Notes: generated by a model from the sequence alone, not told the origin. A stretch of DNA of 64,000 bases from Mycobacterium sp. 141 (GCF_000382405.1 NZ_KB908272.1:1-64000); one strand, 5' to 3'. Shown: positions 19,995-28,807, counted from the first letter of the stretch. A program made the numbers and translations.

Positions 19995-21926
19995 ATGGAG
20001 ATGTTCACCCCGTCACTCGACTGGGGCAACGAGTGGGGCGCGTCACTAACGTGGATTGCCACGGTATGGGTGTACACGGCGATACCAACCCTGATCGTGC
20101 TGGTGTTACTCGGGCGGTTCACGACATGGGGTCGGCAGTGGTGGCGCATCACCGGCGCCTACTTCACGGGCCGGCCCAGCGTCACGGTCTGGGTATGGCT
20201 CGCGGTCCTGCTGGTCTCGGTCGTCGGCGGCGTGCGCATCGATGTGCTGATGAGCTACTACGGCAACGATCTGATGTCTTCTGCGCAAACGGCCTTCGAG
20301 GGGATCGGCGCAGGCAATCAGGCGGTCAAGGAGTCCGGGATCCACGGCTTCTGGTGGGCCCTCATCCATTTCGCCGTTCTCGCCACCATCCACGTGGTCC
20401 GCGTGATGCTGGACCTCTTCCTGATGCAACGCTTCACGCTGAGGTGGCGCGCGTGGCTGACCGACCGACTCACCGGCGACTGGCTCAACGGCAGGGCCTA
20501 CTACCGCAGTCGGTTCATCGACGACAGCATCGACAACCCGGACCAGCGTATCCAGTCCGACATCGACATCTTCACCAACGGGATCGGCCCGTTGCCCAGC
20601 AATCCCAACACCTTCACCCAGAGCACATTGCTGTTCGGCGCCATCGACGCCATCGTGAGTGTGGGCTCGTTCACCGTCATCCTCTGGAACCTGTCCGGTC
20701 CGCTGACGATCTTCGGGTTCACGTTGCCCAGGGCGATGTTCTGGATCGGTATCGTCTACGTCCTGCTCGCCAGTGTCGTGGCGTTCTGGGTCGGCCGCCC
20801 ATTGATCCGCCTGACCTTCAACAACGAGCGATTCAACGCCGCCTTCCGATATGCGCTGGTCCGGCTGCGCGACGCGGCCGAGGCTGTGGCGTTCTACCGC
20901 GGCGAGGTGGCCGAACGGCTGCAGCTGCGGCAACGGTTCTCCCCGGTGGTGGCCAACTACAAGCGCTTCATCAACCGGTCGGTCAAGTTCTACGGCTGGA
21001 ACCTGTCGATTTCGCAGATCATCGTTCCGCTCCCGTGGATCATTCAGGCCCCGCGGATGTTCGCCGGGCAGATCAAGCTCGGCGACATCTCGCAGACGTC
21101 GTCGGCGTTCGGCAGCATCCAGGGTGGTCTGTCGTTCTTCCGGAACAACTACGACGGCTTTGCCGGTTGGCGTGCGTCGATCATGCGTCTGCACGGCCTG
21201 GTCGTGGCCAACGCGGAAAGCCGGGCGCTGCCCGAGCTCACGGTCGAGGCGGGCGACGACTGCCTGGTCGAACTCGAGGATGTCCACATCAACACGCCTA
21301 CCGGCGAGACGTTGATCGAGGACCTCGACCTGCGCCTGCACGCGGGCGACACCCTGATCGTCACCGGCAAGTCCGGCGCGGGCAAGACCTCTCTGCTGCG
21401 TTCGCTGGCCCAGTTGTGGCCGTATGCCACCGGCACGTTCCGCTGCCCGCAGGGTGTCGAGGAGACGATGTTCCTGTGCCAGCTGCCCTACGTGCCGCTC
21501 GGCGATCTGCGCGCCGTCGTGTCCTATCCGAAGAAGCCGGGTGAGATTCCCGACGAGACATTGCACTGGGTCTTCGAACAGGTCGCGCTGCCGCAATGCG
21601 TCAAACGCCTGTCCGAGGTGGCCGACTGGGCCAAGGTGCTCTCACCGGGCGAACAGCAGCGCATCGCGTTCGCCCGCGTGCTGCTGACCAAACCCAGGGC
21701 GGTCTTCATGGACGAGGCCACCTCGGCACTCGACGAGGGCCTGGAATACATGCTTTATGGATTGGTTCGCAAACACTTGCCGGACACCATCCTGGTCAGT
21801 GTCACGCACCGCAGCACGGTCGGCCAGCACCATGAGCAGCACCTCGAGCTGCTCGGCGAAGGGCGTTGGCGGCTCGGCGAAACCGATGAGAACTCCGCTC
21901 GCAATCCCGCGTTGGTAGACCAGTAG
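19995..21926 (+). CDS. SbmA/BacA-like ABC transporter (Rv1819c-like), copy 1
   Basis: A 643-residue single-chain half transporter. Residues ~1-400 are six membrane segments of the SbmA/BacA family (WLTDRLTGDWL, YYRSRF, DNPDQRI). The C-terminal nucleotide-binding domain has Walker A GKSGAGKTS (~457-465), the signature LSPGEQQR and Walker B AVFMDEATSALDE. The M. tuberculosis homologue Rv1819c imports vitamin B12 and hydrophilic peptides such as bleomycin. It is followed 27 bp later by a paralogue of the same orientation. It diverges from secA2 over a 71-bp gap. Confidence 0.93.
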   Translation: MEMFTPSLDWGNEWGASLTWIATVWVYTAIPTLIVLVLLGRFTTWGRQWWRITGAYFTGRPSVTVWVWLAVLLVSVVGGVRIDVLMSYYGNDLMSSAQTAFEGIGAGNQAVKESGIHGFWWALIHFAVLATIHVVRVMLDLFLMQRFTLRWRAWLTDRLTGDWLNGRAYYRSRFIDDSIDNPDQRIQSDIDIFTNGIGPLPSNPNTFTQSTLLFGAIDAIVSVGSFTVILWNLSGPLTIFGFTLPRAMFWIGIVYVLLASVVAFWVGRPLIRLTFNNERFNAAFRYALVRLRDAAEAVAFYRGEVAERLQLRQRFSPVVANYKRFINRSVKFYGWNLSISQIIVPLPWIIQAPRMFAGQIKLGDISQTSSAFGSIQGGLSFFRNNYDGFAGWRASIMRLHGLVVANAESRALPELTVEAGDDCLVELEDVHINTPTGETLIEDLDLRLHAGDTLIVTGKSGAGKTSLLRSLAQLWPYATGTFRCPQGVEETMFLCQLPYVPLGDLRAVVSYPKKPGEIPDETLHWVFEQVALPQCVKRLSEVADWAKVLSPGEQQRIAFARVLLTKPRAVFMDEATSALDEGLEYMLYGLVRKHLPDTILVSVTHRSTVGQHHEQHLELLGEGRWRLGETDENSARNPALVDQ

Positions 21927-21941
21927 CAGCCTGTCCGCCGG

Positions 21942-21947
21942 TACCTT
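21942..21947 (+). promoter_or_regulatory. -10 element (TACCTT) of ABC transporter 2, leaderless
   Basis: Same hexamer and spacing (6 nt to ATG 21954) as the first copy. The duplication probably included the promoter, so the second gene can be expressed independently. Confidence 0.45.
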
Positions 21948-21953
21948 CCCGGC

Positions 21954-23867
21954 ATGGAGATGTTCACCCCGACGCTGGACTGGGGCAACGAGATCCTCGC
22001 GTCGGTGCTGTGGGTTGCCAAGGCGTGGGTCGTCGGCGCCGTGGTGACGTTGGCCGTCCTTGCCGTGCTGGCGCGGACCACCACGTGGGGCCGCCAGTTC
22101 TGGCGGATCACCGGTGGGTATTTCACCGGGCGCCAGAGCATTACGCCCTGGATGCTGCTGTCGGTGCTGCTGCTGTCGATACTCATCTCAGTGCGGATGG
22201 ACGTGCTGTTCAGTTACTACGCCAACGACCAGTCCTCGGCTTTGCAGGTCGCCTTCGAGGGCGCCGCCGCGGGTGACGACGCGGTCCGCAACTCCGGTGT
22301 CAGCGGGTTCTGGCGCTCGATCATGATCTTCGCGCTGCTGGTCGCGGCCGACATCACCCGCACGTTGCTCGACCTGTATCTGATGCAGTACTTCATCATT
22401 CGCTGGCGGGTGTGGCTCACCGACCATCTCACCGGCGACTGGTTCGGTGATCGCGCCTACTACCGCGCCCGTTTCCTGCCGTCGTTCGGCGGCGATCTCG
22501 TCGACAACCCGGATCAGCGCATCCAGCAGGACATCGACGTGTTCACCACCGGGACGGGGCCGGAGACCAACACCCCGACCGTCGGAACCGCCCAGACGCT
22601 GCTGTTCGGTTCGGTGAACTCCGTCGTCTCGGTGGTCGCGTTCACTCCGATCCTGTGGAATCTCGCCGGGCCGCTGACGATTCTGGGTGTGACGGTACCC
22701 AAGGCATTGTTCTGGATCGCGCTGGTGTGGGTCGCGGTCACGACCGTGGTGGCGTTCTGGATCGGCCGGCCCATCATCCGGCTGACTTTCCGCAACGAGC
22801 TCACCAATGCCGCATTCCGGTACGCGCTCGTGCGCATCCGTGACGCCGCCGAAGCGGTGAGCTTCTACCGCGGCGAACACACCGAGCGCGGCGCGCTCTC
22901 GCTGCGCTTCGCGCGGATCATCGCCAACTACCGCAGGCTGGTCCGCCGCGGCGTGGCTTTCCTCGGTTGGAATCGCTCGATCAGCCAGATCATCTCCCCG
23001 CTGCCGCTGATCGTGCAGGCCCCGCGGTTGTTCGCCGGAGAACTCAGGCTGGGCGACGTCATGCAATCGGCGGGGGCTTTCGGCTCGGTGCAGAGTTCGT
23101 TGAGCTTCTTTCGGGCCGTCTACGACGCATTCGCCGGCTACCGCGCCGCGATCATCCGGCTCGACGGACTGGTCACCGCGAACGAACAGGCAAGGACGCT
23201 ACCGAGATTGGCGGGTGCGTCCAGCGTCGACGGCACGCTTGAGATCGACGCTGTCGAGGTGCGCTCACCGGCCGGTCAGCTCCTGCTGGACGACCTCGAT
23301 CTGCGACTGGCAACCGGCGAGGCCCTGGTGATCACCGGCCCGTCCGGAACCGGCAAGACCACGCTGCTGCGCACCCTCGCGCAGCTGTGGCCGTTCGGCT
23401 CGGGAACGGTCCGGTTTCCCGACGATCGCCGGGTGATGTTCGTGTCCCAATTGCCCTATGCCCCACTCGGCGACCTACGCACCGTGGTCAGCTACCCGGC
23501 GGCGAGCGGGGCGTACGGCGACGACGCCATCCGGGACGCCTTGGCGACAGTCTCGATGGGGCATTTGGTATCTCGACTGGACGAGGAGTCGGACTGGTCG
23601 AAGGTGCTCTCCCCCGGCGAACAACAACGCGTCGCATTCGCCCGCGTGCTGCTGGCCGAGCCGCGGGCGGTGTTCCTCGACGAGTCGACCTCGGCGCTCG
23701 ATGCCGGCCAGGAATTCGCGATGTACACGGCGTTGCGCAGCCGGTTGCCGGACACGATCGTGGTGAGCGTCAGCCACCGCGACACCGTCGAACAGCATCA
23801 CGACCGGCGTCTCGAGCTGCTTGGCGACGGCCGTTGGCAGCTCACCGAACTTGGCACTCCTGCCTAG
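21954..23867 (+). CDS. SbmA/BacA-like ABC transporter, copy 2 (tandem paralogue)
   Basis: A 637-residue paralogue of the preceding gene. It shares the opening MEMFTP(S/T)LDWGNE, the YYRARF and DNPDQRIQ motifs and the same domain order. Walker A GPSGTGKTT is near residue 460-468, signature LSPGEQQR, Walker B AVFLDESTSALDA (Ser in place of Ala after DE). Its periplasmic loops differ, for example an insertion around FLPSFGGDLVDNPDQ. The two genes could form a heterodimer or have divided the substrates of one ancestral transporter. It converges with the TetR gene, 11 bp away. Confidence 0.92.
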   Translation: MEMFTPTLDWGNEILASVLWVAKAWVVGAVVTLAVLAVLARTTTWGRQFWRITGGYFTGRQSITPWMLLSVLLLSILISVRMDVLFSYYANDQSSALQVAFEGAAAGDDAVRNSGVSGFWRSIMIFALLVAADITRTLLDLYLMQYFIIRWRVWLTDHLTGDWFGDRAYYRARFLPSFGGDLVDNPDQRIQQDIDVFTTGTGPETNTPTVGTAQTLLFGSVNSVVSVVAFTPILWNLAGPLTILGVTVPKALFWIALVWVAVTTVVAFWIGRPIIRLTFRNELTNAAFRYALVRIRDAAEAVSFYRGEHTERGALSLRFARIIANYRRLVRRGVAFLGWNRSISQIISPLPLIVQAPRLFAGELRLGDVMQSAGAFGSVQSSLSFFRAVYDAFAGYRAAIIRLDGLVTANEQARTLPRLAGASSVDGTLEIDAVEVRSPAGQLLLDDLDLRLATGEALVITGPSGTGKTTLLRTLAQLWPFGSGTVRFPDDRRVMFVSQLPYAPLGDLRTVVSYPAASGAYGDDAIRDALATVSMGHLVSRLDEESDWSKVLSPGEQQRVAFARVLLAEPRAVFLDESTSALDAGQEFAMYTALRSRLPDTIVVSVSHRDTVEQHHDRRLELLGDGRWQLTELGTPA

Positions 23868-23878
23868 TTTCGGCCGCA

Positions 23879-24565
23879 TCATGTAGCCAACACGTCGACC
23901 AGCAGACGGATCTGAACCTCGAACACCAGCCTTGGGTTCGTGAGGGTGTCGGCACCGTACTGACCGAACACCTCAAGGCTCACCGCACCGACCAGCGCCG
24001 CCCACAGCAGGAAGCACTTCGCCAGCGCACCATCGCCGCCGGGAAAGTCGAACTCCGCGCGCAAGCGGTCGAAATCGCTCGAAAGTGGTTGCGCTACAGC
24101 GTATCCCGATTCCCCGACGGCTCCAGCGGCAACTCCTTCGGCCACCGCCGAGAACAGGGCAGCCGCCACCCGGGTCCCCGGCCCGACCGTACGCTCGGCC
24201 GGTGCATGGTATCCGGGCACCGGGCTCCCGTACAGCAGCGCCCAGCGTGCGGGCTGATCGATCGCCCACCGACGGACCGCATATGCCATTTCCGACAGCC
24301 TCGTCCGCCAGTCTGATTCGACAGAAAGCCCGGCCGCGGCCTGATCGACTGCGTCGGCGAGTTCGGAATAAGCGTCGACCACCAGCAGCGTGAGCAAGTC
24401 ATCGCGGTCGGCAACGTAGCGGTAGATCGCCGAAGACACCATGCCGAGCTCGCGCGCGACGGCCCGCAAGGACAGTCCGGCCGCACCTTCGGTGACCAGG
24501 TGCCTCCTGCCGATCTCGACAATAGCCGCCTCAATGCGCCGCCGGCTCTCCTGCCGTTTGCCCAC
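23879..24565 (-). CDS. TetR-family regulator (Rv1816-like)
   Basis: A ~228-residue regulator. The N-terminal TetR HTH is in IVEIGRRHLVTEGAAGLSLRAVARELGMVSSAIYRYVADRDDLLTLL. The C-terminal ligand domain contains ARWALLYGSPVPGYHAP and FLLWAALVGAVSLEVFGQYG, which also occur in M. tuberculosis Rv1816. The start is uncertain: I chose GTG 24565 by homology, but ATG 24619 is in frame; neither has a clear ribosome binding site. It diverges from a deazaflavin oxidoreductase gene, and a 13-nt palindrome lies between them. It probably regulates that gene and itself (inference). Confidence 0.88.
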   Translation of the reverse strand: MGKRQESRRRIEAAIVEIGRRHLVTEGAAGLSLRAVARELGMVSSAIYRYVADRDDLLTLLVVDAYSELADAVDQAAAGLSVESDWRTRLSEMAYAVRRWAIDQPARWALLYGSPVPGYHAPAERTVGPGTRVAAALFSAVAEGVAAGAVGESGYAVAQPLSSDFDRLRAEFDFPGGDGALAKCFLLWAALVGAVSLEVFGQYGADTLTNPRLVFEVQIRLLVDVLAT

Positions 24566-24635
24566 GGCAGTAGTCTGCCACAACCGAGATCGGCGCTCTT
24601 GAATTATCGCCCCGATCATGCCACGCTGCTATTCG

Positions 24636-24648
24636 AGAGCACTGCTCT
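24636..24648. promoter_or_regulatory. Palindrome AGAGCA-C-TGCTCT, candidate TetR operator
   Basis: A perfect 13-nt inverted repeat in the divergent gap between the TetR gene and the deazaflavin-dependent oxidoreductase gene, 27 bp before the latter's start. TetR proteins commonly bind such sites between divergent genes. Confidence 0.4.
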
Positions 24649-24674
24649 GTTTTATGACTTGTAGGAGGCCGACG

Positions 24675-25115
24675 ATGACCGAGCGATACGACGCACCGGG
24701 CCTGCTGGCCCGTACCGGCAACAACCTGATCCTCCGGCTCGCCAAGGCCGGTGTCAGCATCGCCGGCACCACCGTCCTGCGCGTGCGAGGCCGGCGCACA
24801 GGGCAGACCCGCACGGTGGTGGTGAACCTGATGTCGGTGGACGACAGGGATTTCCTGGTGTCACCTCGCGGTGAAACTCAGTGGGCCCGCAATGCCCGGG
24901 CGGCGGGCGAGGTCGAGATCGGTGCTCGCCGGCGCAGTTCGACGCGCCGGCTCACCGAGGTTCCCGACGAGGCCAAGCCCGCACTGCTGCGCAACTATCT
25001 CGCGCGGTGGTACTGGGAGGTCAAAGGCCACATGGCCGGGTTGACACCGCAGTCATCGGATGTCGAACTGTGGGCCGCAGCCCCGGCCATCCCGATCTTC
25101 GAACTGCTCGACTAA
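24675..25115 (+). CDS. Deazaflavin (F420)-dependent nitroreductase-family protein
   Basis: A 146-residue split-barrel protein of the DDN family. RVRGRRTGQTRTVVVNLMSVDDRDFLVSPRGETQWARNARAAGEV (split into adjacent motifs) contains the G-R-R-T-G-Q-x-R and P-x-x-x-x-W-x-x-N-x-R-A signatures of deazaflavin-dependent oxidoreductases, many of which bind F420. Start ATG 24675 has AGGAGG seven bases upstream. It diverges from a TetR regulator. The substrate is unknown; roles in reducing xenobiotics or quinones are known in the family. Confidence 0.9.
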   Translation: MTERYDAPGLLARTGNNLILRLAKAGVSIAGTTVLRVRGRRTGQTRTVVVNLMSVDDRDFLVSPRGETQWARNARAAGEVEIGARRRSSTRRLTEVPDEAKPALLRNYLARWYWEVKGHMAGLTPQSSDVELWAAAPAIPIFELLD

Positions 25116-25133
25116 CGCTGTAGCCCAGGCGGC

Positions 25134-25817
25134 TCAGTGACCATCGACCTGACCGGAGGCCTGCACCACGCCGCGAGCCTGGCCACTGGCGTTCTGCCAT
25201 GACACCGCGGCCGGGAACTGCCCCCAGGTGCTGTTGAACACCCCGACGATGGCGGCCCGCCCATCCGGTGTGACGACGTACACCGGGCCGCCCGAATCGC
25301 CCTTCTGGCTGACGATGCCGTGCGCCATGGTGAACCAGCCATTGTTGACCGCCTCGATGCTGCCACAGCTCTCACCGGTGACCACGCCGAAATGGCATAC
25401 CGCCAGCCCCGGCGTCGGGACAATTCCGCCGTCCTCCACCAGTATTCGTCCGCCCGGCAGGATGTCGTTCGGCGCGACGTCACCGTCGAGCTGGATGGTC
25501 TCCCAATCCGAGATCTCGTGGTTGGTATCGATCGTGGCGCCGTCGGGCGTGTTGTCCTCGAACAGGATCTGCCGGCCGATCGGGTTGCCGTCCCGGTCCG
25601 TCACCGCCCCGCCGCCCCGGCAGTGCCCCGCCGTAAACGCCACGCGGGCATCGGGATCCACGAAGCCCACCGTGCACACCGTGTCGCCCTGCCGAATCTC
25701 CATGCCCGGATACACCAGCACCCCCGGGGTGGCACCCGCCACCGGCTGCTGGCCCGTCAGCAGCCCCAACACCGCGGCCGCCGAAACCACCCCTACCCTA
25801 AGCCACGGCTGGCGCAC
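25134..25817 (-). CDS. Secreted S1 family serine protease (Rv1815-like)
   Basis: A 227-residue secreted chymotrypsin-fold protein. A signal peptide covers residues 1-28 (RVGVVSAAAVLGLLTGQQPVAGA). The catalytic His is in FTAGHC (H65) and the nucleophile is in QKGDSGGPVY (S175). A partnering Asp lies between, probably near residue 100. Cys residues at ~48, 66, 141 and 151 suggest disulfides. Start GTG 25817 follows GGAGG. It corresponds to Rv1815 in the conserved neighbourhood beside the Rv1816-like TetR. The substrate is unknown. Confidence 0.9.
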   Translation of the reverse strand: MRQPWLRVGVVSAAAVLGLLTGQQPVAGATPGVLVYPGMEIRQGDTVCTVGFVDPDARVAFTAGHCRGGGAVTDRDGNPIGRQILFEDNTPDGATIDTNHEISDWETIQLDGDVAPNDILPGGRILVEDGGIVPTPGLAVCHFGVVTGESCGSIEAVNNGWFTMAHGIVSQKGDSGGPVYVVTPDGRAAIVGVFNSTWGQFPAAVSWQNASGQARGVVQASGQVDGH

Positions 25818-25876
25818 GGTCGGCCTCCGATCGTCATGTGCTCGTAAGGGTTTTCAGGGTACCGGTACGCAGGGTT

Positions 25877-26518
25877 TCAGCGCTCCACTGTCGCCAGGAC
25901 GGTGTCGTCGGCGTCGACGATGTTGAGCTTTCGCAGCTTCGGCATCGGAATCGACGTCGCCCCTTGCACAATCCCTGCCCCGGTCGGCATTGCCGCCCAG
26001 GTGGCGGCCGGTTGCATCTGCCCGCTGTCATCCATGGTGCGCAGCGTGAACACACCGGCGGCCGGCAACTGCTTGAGGTCGAGCACGATGGCGGTCCCCC
26101 ACGGCTTGGGCGTCAGGGTCACCGACCCGGAAGCTCCTGCGGCGATGACTGAGTGCATCGCAAACGTGCCGGTACCCGCAGGGGTGGTGGTACCGCGCGG
26201 GATGACCAACACCAATGCGAGGGCCGCCAGCACCGCGGCGCACGCGGCCACCGCCACCCGGCGGCGGCGACGGCGACGGCGGGTCGCCGCCGCACGTCGT
26301 GCGGCGAGCATGTCGAGCAGCGCCCGGCCATCGTCGGGTTCGGTATCCAGATCCGCCGGGTCGATCTTGCTCAGCAGCGCAGGCAGCGGAGCGAAACCCG
26401 CAGCTTCGGCGCGGCACTGTGCGCATTCCTTGAGGTGGACCTCGAACCGCCCACGTTCTTCGGCGTCGAGGCCACCGAGGATGTAGGCGCCCAGCAGAAC
26501 ATGAGGTTCGTCGATCAC
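25877..26518 (-). CDS. Zinc-finger anti-sigma factor (RskA/RslA-like)
   Basis: A 213-residue membrane anti-sigma factor. The cytoplasmic zinc anti-sigma motif HxxxCxxC is at H28, C32, C35 (HLKECAQC). A strongly basic stretch (ATRRRRRRRR) leads into one membrane segment (AVAACAAVLAALALVLVIP, ~88-107), followed by an extracytoplasmic RskA-like C-domain with ATWAAMP and VLATVE. It would hold the adjacent ECF sigma factor inactive until a signal releases it. Its GTG overlaps the sigma factor stop by four bases (GTGA). Confidence 0.92.
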   Translation of the reverse strand: MIDEPHVLLGAYILGGLDAEERGRFEVHLKECAQCRAEAAGFAPLPALLSKIDPADLDTEPDDGRALLDMLAARRAAATRRRRRRRRVAVAACAAVLAALALVLVIPRGTTTPAGTGTFAMHSVIAAGASGSVTLTPKPWGTAIVLDLKQLPAAGVFTLRTMDDSGQMQPAATWAAMPTGAGIVQGATSIPMPKLRKLNIVDADDTVLATVER

Positions 26519-27015
26519 AGCAGCCCCATCTCATCGAACGCCGCTCGCAGTACACGCACTGCGTAGTAACTGCGTGACTTCACGGTACCCACAGCGACAT
26601 TGAGCCTTTCCGCCGCTTCGACAAGAGTCAGATCATCGAAGTACAGCGCCTTGATCACCGCGCGGTGTTCGGGCGACAACCGTTGCAAGGATTCACCGAT
26701 GACGATCCGCTCCAAGGACTTGTTGACGGCATCGGCGCTGGGCAACGCGATATCGGTGTCGACAAGCACCTCGCCCCGCCGGGACCTGCGCCGCCATTGA
26801 TCGACGATGACGTTGCGGGCAACCGTGAACAGGAACGATCTCGGGTTGCCGTCGTCGGCGTCGATCTGGTCGATGTTCTTCCAGGCCCGCGCGAACGTCT
26901 CTTGCACGATGTCCTCACGGTGCTGTACATCGACGACATGGCCGGCGACGAAGCGCCGAACCGCCTCGCCGTGCATCGTGTACAGCATGGTCAGGAGCCG
27001 ATCGTGGTTCGGCAC
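26515..27015 (-). CDS. ECF sigma factor (SigL-like)
   Basis: A 166-residue ECF sigma factor. Region 2 is VVDVQHREDIVQETFARAWKN followed by GNPRSFLFTVARNVIVDQWRRR; region 4 is LSPEHRAVIKALYFDDLTLVEAAERLNVAVGTVKSRSYYAVRVLR. It resembles M. tuberculosis SigL in length and wording, but the neighbourhood differs, so I leave the symbol blank. Start GTG 27015 has GGAGTGA ahead; the upstream in-frame TTG at 27033 would overlap the cytochrome gene. It is the third gene of a coupled operon with a peroxidase and a b-type cytochrome upstream and its anti-sigma factor downstream. Confidence 0.92.
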   Translation of the reverse strand: MPNHDRLLTMLYTMHGEAVRRFVAGHVVDVQHREDIVQETFARAWKNIDQIDADDGNPRSFLFTVARNVIVDQWRRRSRRGEVLVDTDIALPSADAVNKSLERIVIGESLQRLSPEHRAVIKALYFDDLTLVEAAERLNVAVGTVKSRSYYAVRVLRAAFDEMGLL

Positions 27016-27019
27016 GGGT

Positions 27020-27559
27020 TCACTCCGACCCAAAACTCATTCTCCGCAGCATGCCATCGCGCAGGGCCAGCGTGTGCAAAAGCACCGCCGACACGTGCGC
27101 CGCGATCATCACGACCAGGGCATACGCCAGCACTGAGTGGCCGTTGCGAAGCAGGCCGAACAGTTCGGCGTCCGCGGGGACGATCGGTGGCAGCCGAAGC
27201 ACCCCACCCACCACCACGGGAACCCCGCTCGCCGACACCATCGCCCAGCCCAGCAACGGCTGCGCCAACAGCAGCAGGTACATGCCGAGTTCGGAACCGA
27301 TGACCGCTACCCGCTCGACCCGCCCGACCGTCGCAGGGAGAGCAGGCCCGCGATCGTTGAGCCGGTTGATCACGCGGAACACGAACACCACGAACACCAG
27401 TGCACCCAGCACCTTGTGCACGCCCAGCAGCTCCGGGTAGCCCGCAAGTGAGTTGGCCAGAACGAATCCGAGGATCAGCGTGCTGAACACCAGCACTGCG
27501 GCCAACCAGTGCAGCACGCGGGTGCGCGGCGCGTAGCGGGAGCGAGTAGCCACTGTCAT
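27020..27559 (-). CDS. Cytochrome b561-family membrane protein
   Basis: A 179-residue four-TM cytochrome b561. Candidate heme-b ligands: His in VLHWLAA (TM1), GVHKVLG (TM2), NGHSVLAY and AAHVSAV (TM3-4). Such proteins move electrons across the membrane, often to a periplasmic partner. The ATG 27559 overlaps the stop of the peroxidase gene (ATGA), supporting coupling. Five bases after its stop the ECF sigma gene begins. It could deliver electrons to the exported catalase-family peroxidase (inference). Confidence 0.9.
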   Translation of the reverse strand: MTVATRSRYAPRTRVLHWLAAVLVFSTLILGFVLANSLAGYPELLGVHKVLGALVFVVFVFRVINRLNDRGPALPATVGRVERVAVIGSELGMYLLLLAQPLLGWAMVSASGVPVVVGGVLRLPPIVPADAELFGLLRNGHSVLAYALVVMIAAHVSAVLLHTLALRDGMLRRMSFGSE

Positions 27560-28656
27560 TGCGCCACCTCCTCGACCTCGACCTGCGGGGCGGCTCCGGT
27601 GACACCGGCGCGGCGGCGAAACGACGCCGCGTACACCGCCGAGCGTGCCGGCAGCAGCGGGTCCTCCGAGGGCTCGATCCCGCCCGGCAGCACCATGGGA
27701 TCGAAATTGACGTCGCGGGCGTTGCCTGCCGACTCCGTCGCGATCGCGTCGAGCACCACCGTCCCGGAGTCGATTGTGCGCCGCTCGGCCGGCCATGCAA
27801 TGGTGGCGTCACGCACATCGTCCGCGGGCGCACCGATCGTCAGCAGCAGACGCCAGCGCAGCGGTTCGGCCCGAATGTCACGAATGACGTTGTCGAACAA
27901 CCAGTTCGGACCGCTCGGTGCGGAAGGGGGTGGTTTGACCTGTTGCAGCGGCCGCAGCGACCATCGCACGGGTGTGCGGTCGCCGTCCGCGTTGACGAAG
28001 TAGAAGGCGTGGAGCCCCCGGAAAGTACTGTCGGCGAAACCGGAGGTGGGCGGCTGCTGTTTGATCACCGACATCGCAGTCGCGGTTTCGGGATGGTCGG
28101 CCAGAAAGCGCGCCATGACCGTGGGATCGGGTGTGCCGGTACCGGGCACCGGTTTGGCGGCGAGCAACCGGTCGTGGAAACCCTGCACCGAATTGTCTTG
28201 GAATACCGGAATATTCAGCATGGCGGTGCGCCACTGCAGACCTTCGGGGTACCCGATCGCCAGGCCGAGGCCGCGCGGGGCGGCCACGGTGTCGGAAACC
28301 GTGGGGTTGCCCCCGGGCACGGAGAACCGGCCGACCAGCGCAGTGCGGCCCGCCCGGAAGACTGCGGCCTTGGTCACTTCGGCGCCCGCGCCGTTGCTGT
28401 CGAAGTATCCGCTGACCGCAACCCCCTTGGCATGGTTGAGGCGATAGCCGGGATGGATCCCGGCGACCCGGTGAAAGGCGTCGACGAACGCCTGCGGGGT
28501 CAGTCGCCGTTCCGATCCGAACGGGCCACGAGCGTAGAGCACCGCGCCCAGGTCGGCGGACAGAAATCCGCCGGCCGCCGCGATCCCCACCATGACGCTG
28601 CGCCGGGTTACCGACGCGCCGCGCCACGACGAAGGAACGATCGATCTCCGATCCAC
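27556..28656 (-). CDS. Catalase-family peroxidase with N-terminal export/anchor segment
   Basis: A 366-residue catalase-related (SrpA-like) heme protein, shorter than monofunctional catalases (~480+). An N-terminal segment TRRSVMVGIAAAGGFLSADLGAVL (two pieces around residue 20-40) follows Arg residues and looks like a Tat signal or anchor. The catalase distal His is in NHAKGVAVSGYF (H75), and the C-terminal SAVYAASFRR fits the heme-binding helix. Family members act as organic-peroxide peroxidases. Start GTG 28656. It heads an operon with cytochrome b561, an ECF sigma factor and an anti-sigma factor, so it may be a target of that sigma factor. Confidence 0.9.
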   Translation of the reverse strand: MDRRSIVPSSWRGASVTRRSVMVGIAAAGGFLSADLGAVLYARGPFGSERRLTPQAFVDAFHRVAGIHPGYRLNHAKGVAVSGYFDSNGAGAEVTKAAVFRAGRTALVGRFSVPGGNPTVSDTVAAPRGLGLAIGYPEGLQWRTAMLNIPVFQDNSVQGFHDRLLAAKPVPGTGTPDPTVMARFLADHPETATAMSVIKQQPPTSGFADSTFRGLHAFYFVNADGDRTPVRWSLRPLQQVKPPPSAPSGPNWLFDNVIRDIRAEPLRWRLLLTIGAPADDVRDATIAWPAERRTIDSGTVVLDAIATESAGNARDVNFDPMVLPGGIEPSEDPLLPARSAVYAASFRRRAGVTGAAPQVEVEEVAQ

Positions 28657-28758
28657 AGAACACCTACCTCTGCAATATGGGGTATGTACTCATGGGATTA
28701 CGCTCGCCGGGCGCCAGAGGTTCACAACCGACCGGCCGCCGTCTTGATCGAAAATCGA

Positions 28759-28790
28759 CAACGGCCCGGACGCTGCCGTCCGGGCCGTTG
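28759..28790 (-). terminator. Hairpin terminator of the lectin gene
   Basis: A perfect 13-bp GC-rich stem (CAACGGCCCGGAC) with a 6-nt loop, 17 nt after the lectin stop. On the minus strand it is followed by a short T-containing stretch (TCGATTTTCG), so it is a plausible intrinsic terminator isolating the lectin gene from the peroxidase operon. Confidence 0.8.
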
Positions 28791-28807
28791 GGGTGTGCGT
28801 GGTGAGG

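Noticed and set aside
20106..21596. 496-codon minus-strand frame opposite the first ABC gene
   Set aside because: Shadow of the BacA-like gene; composition is Arg/Gln/Glu-rich with no domain.
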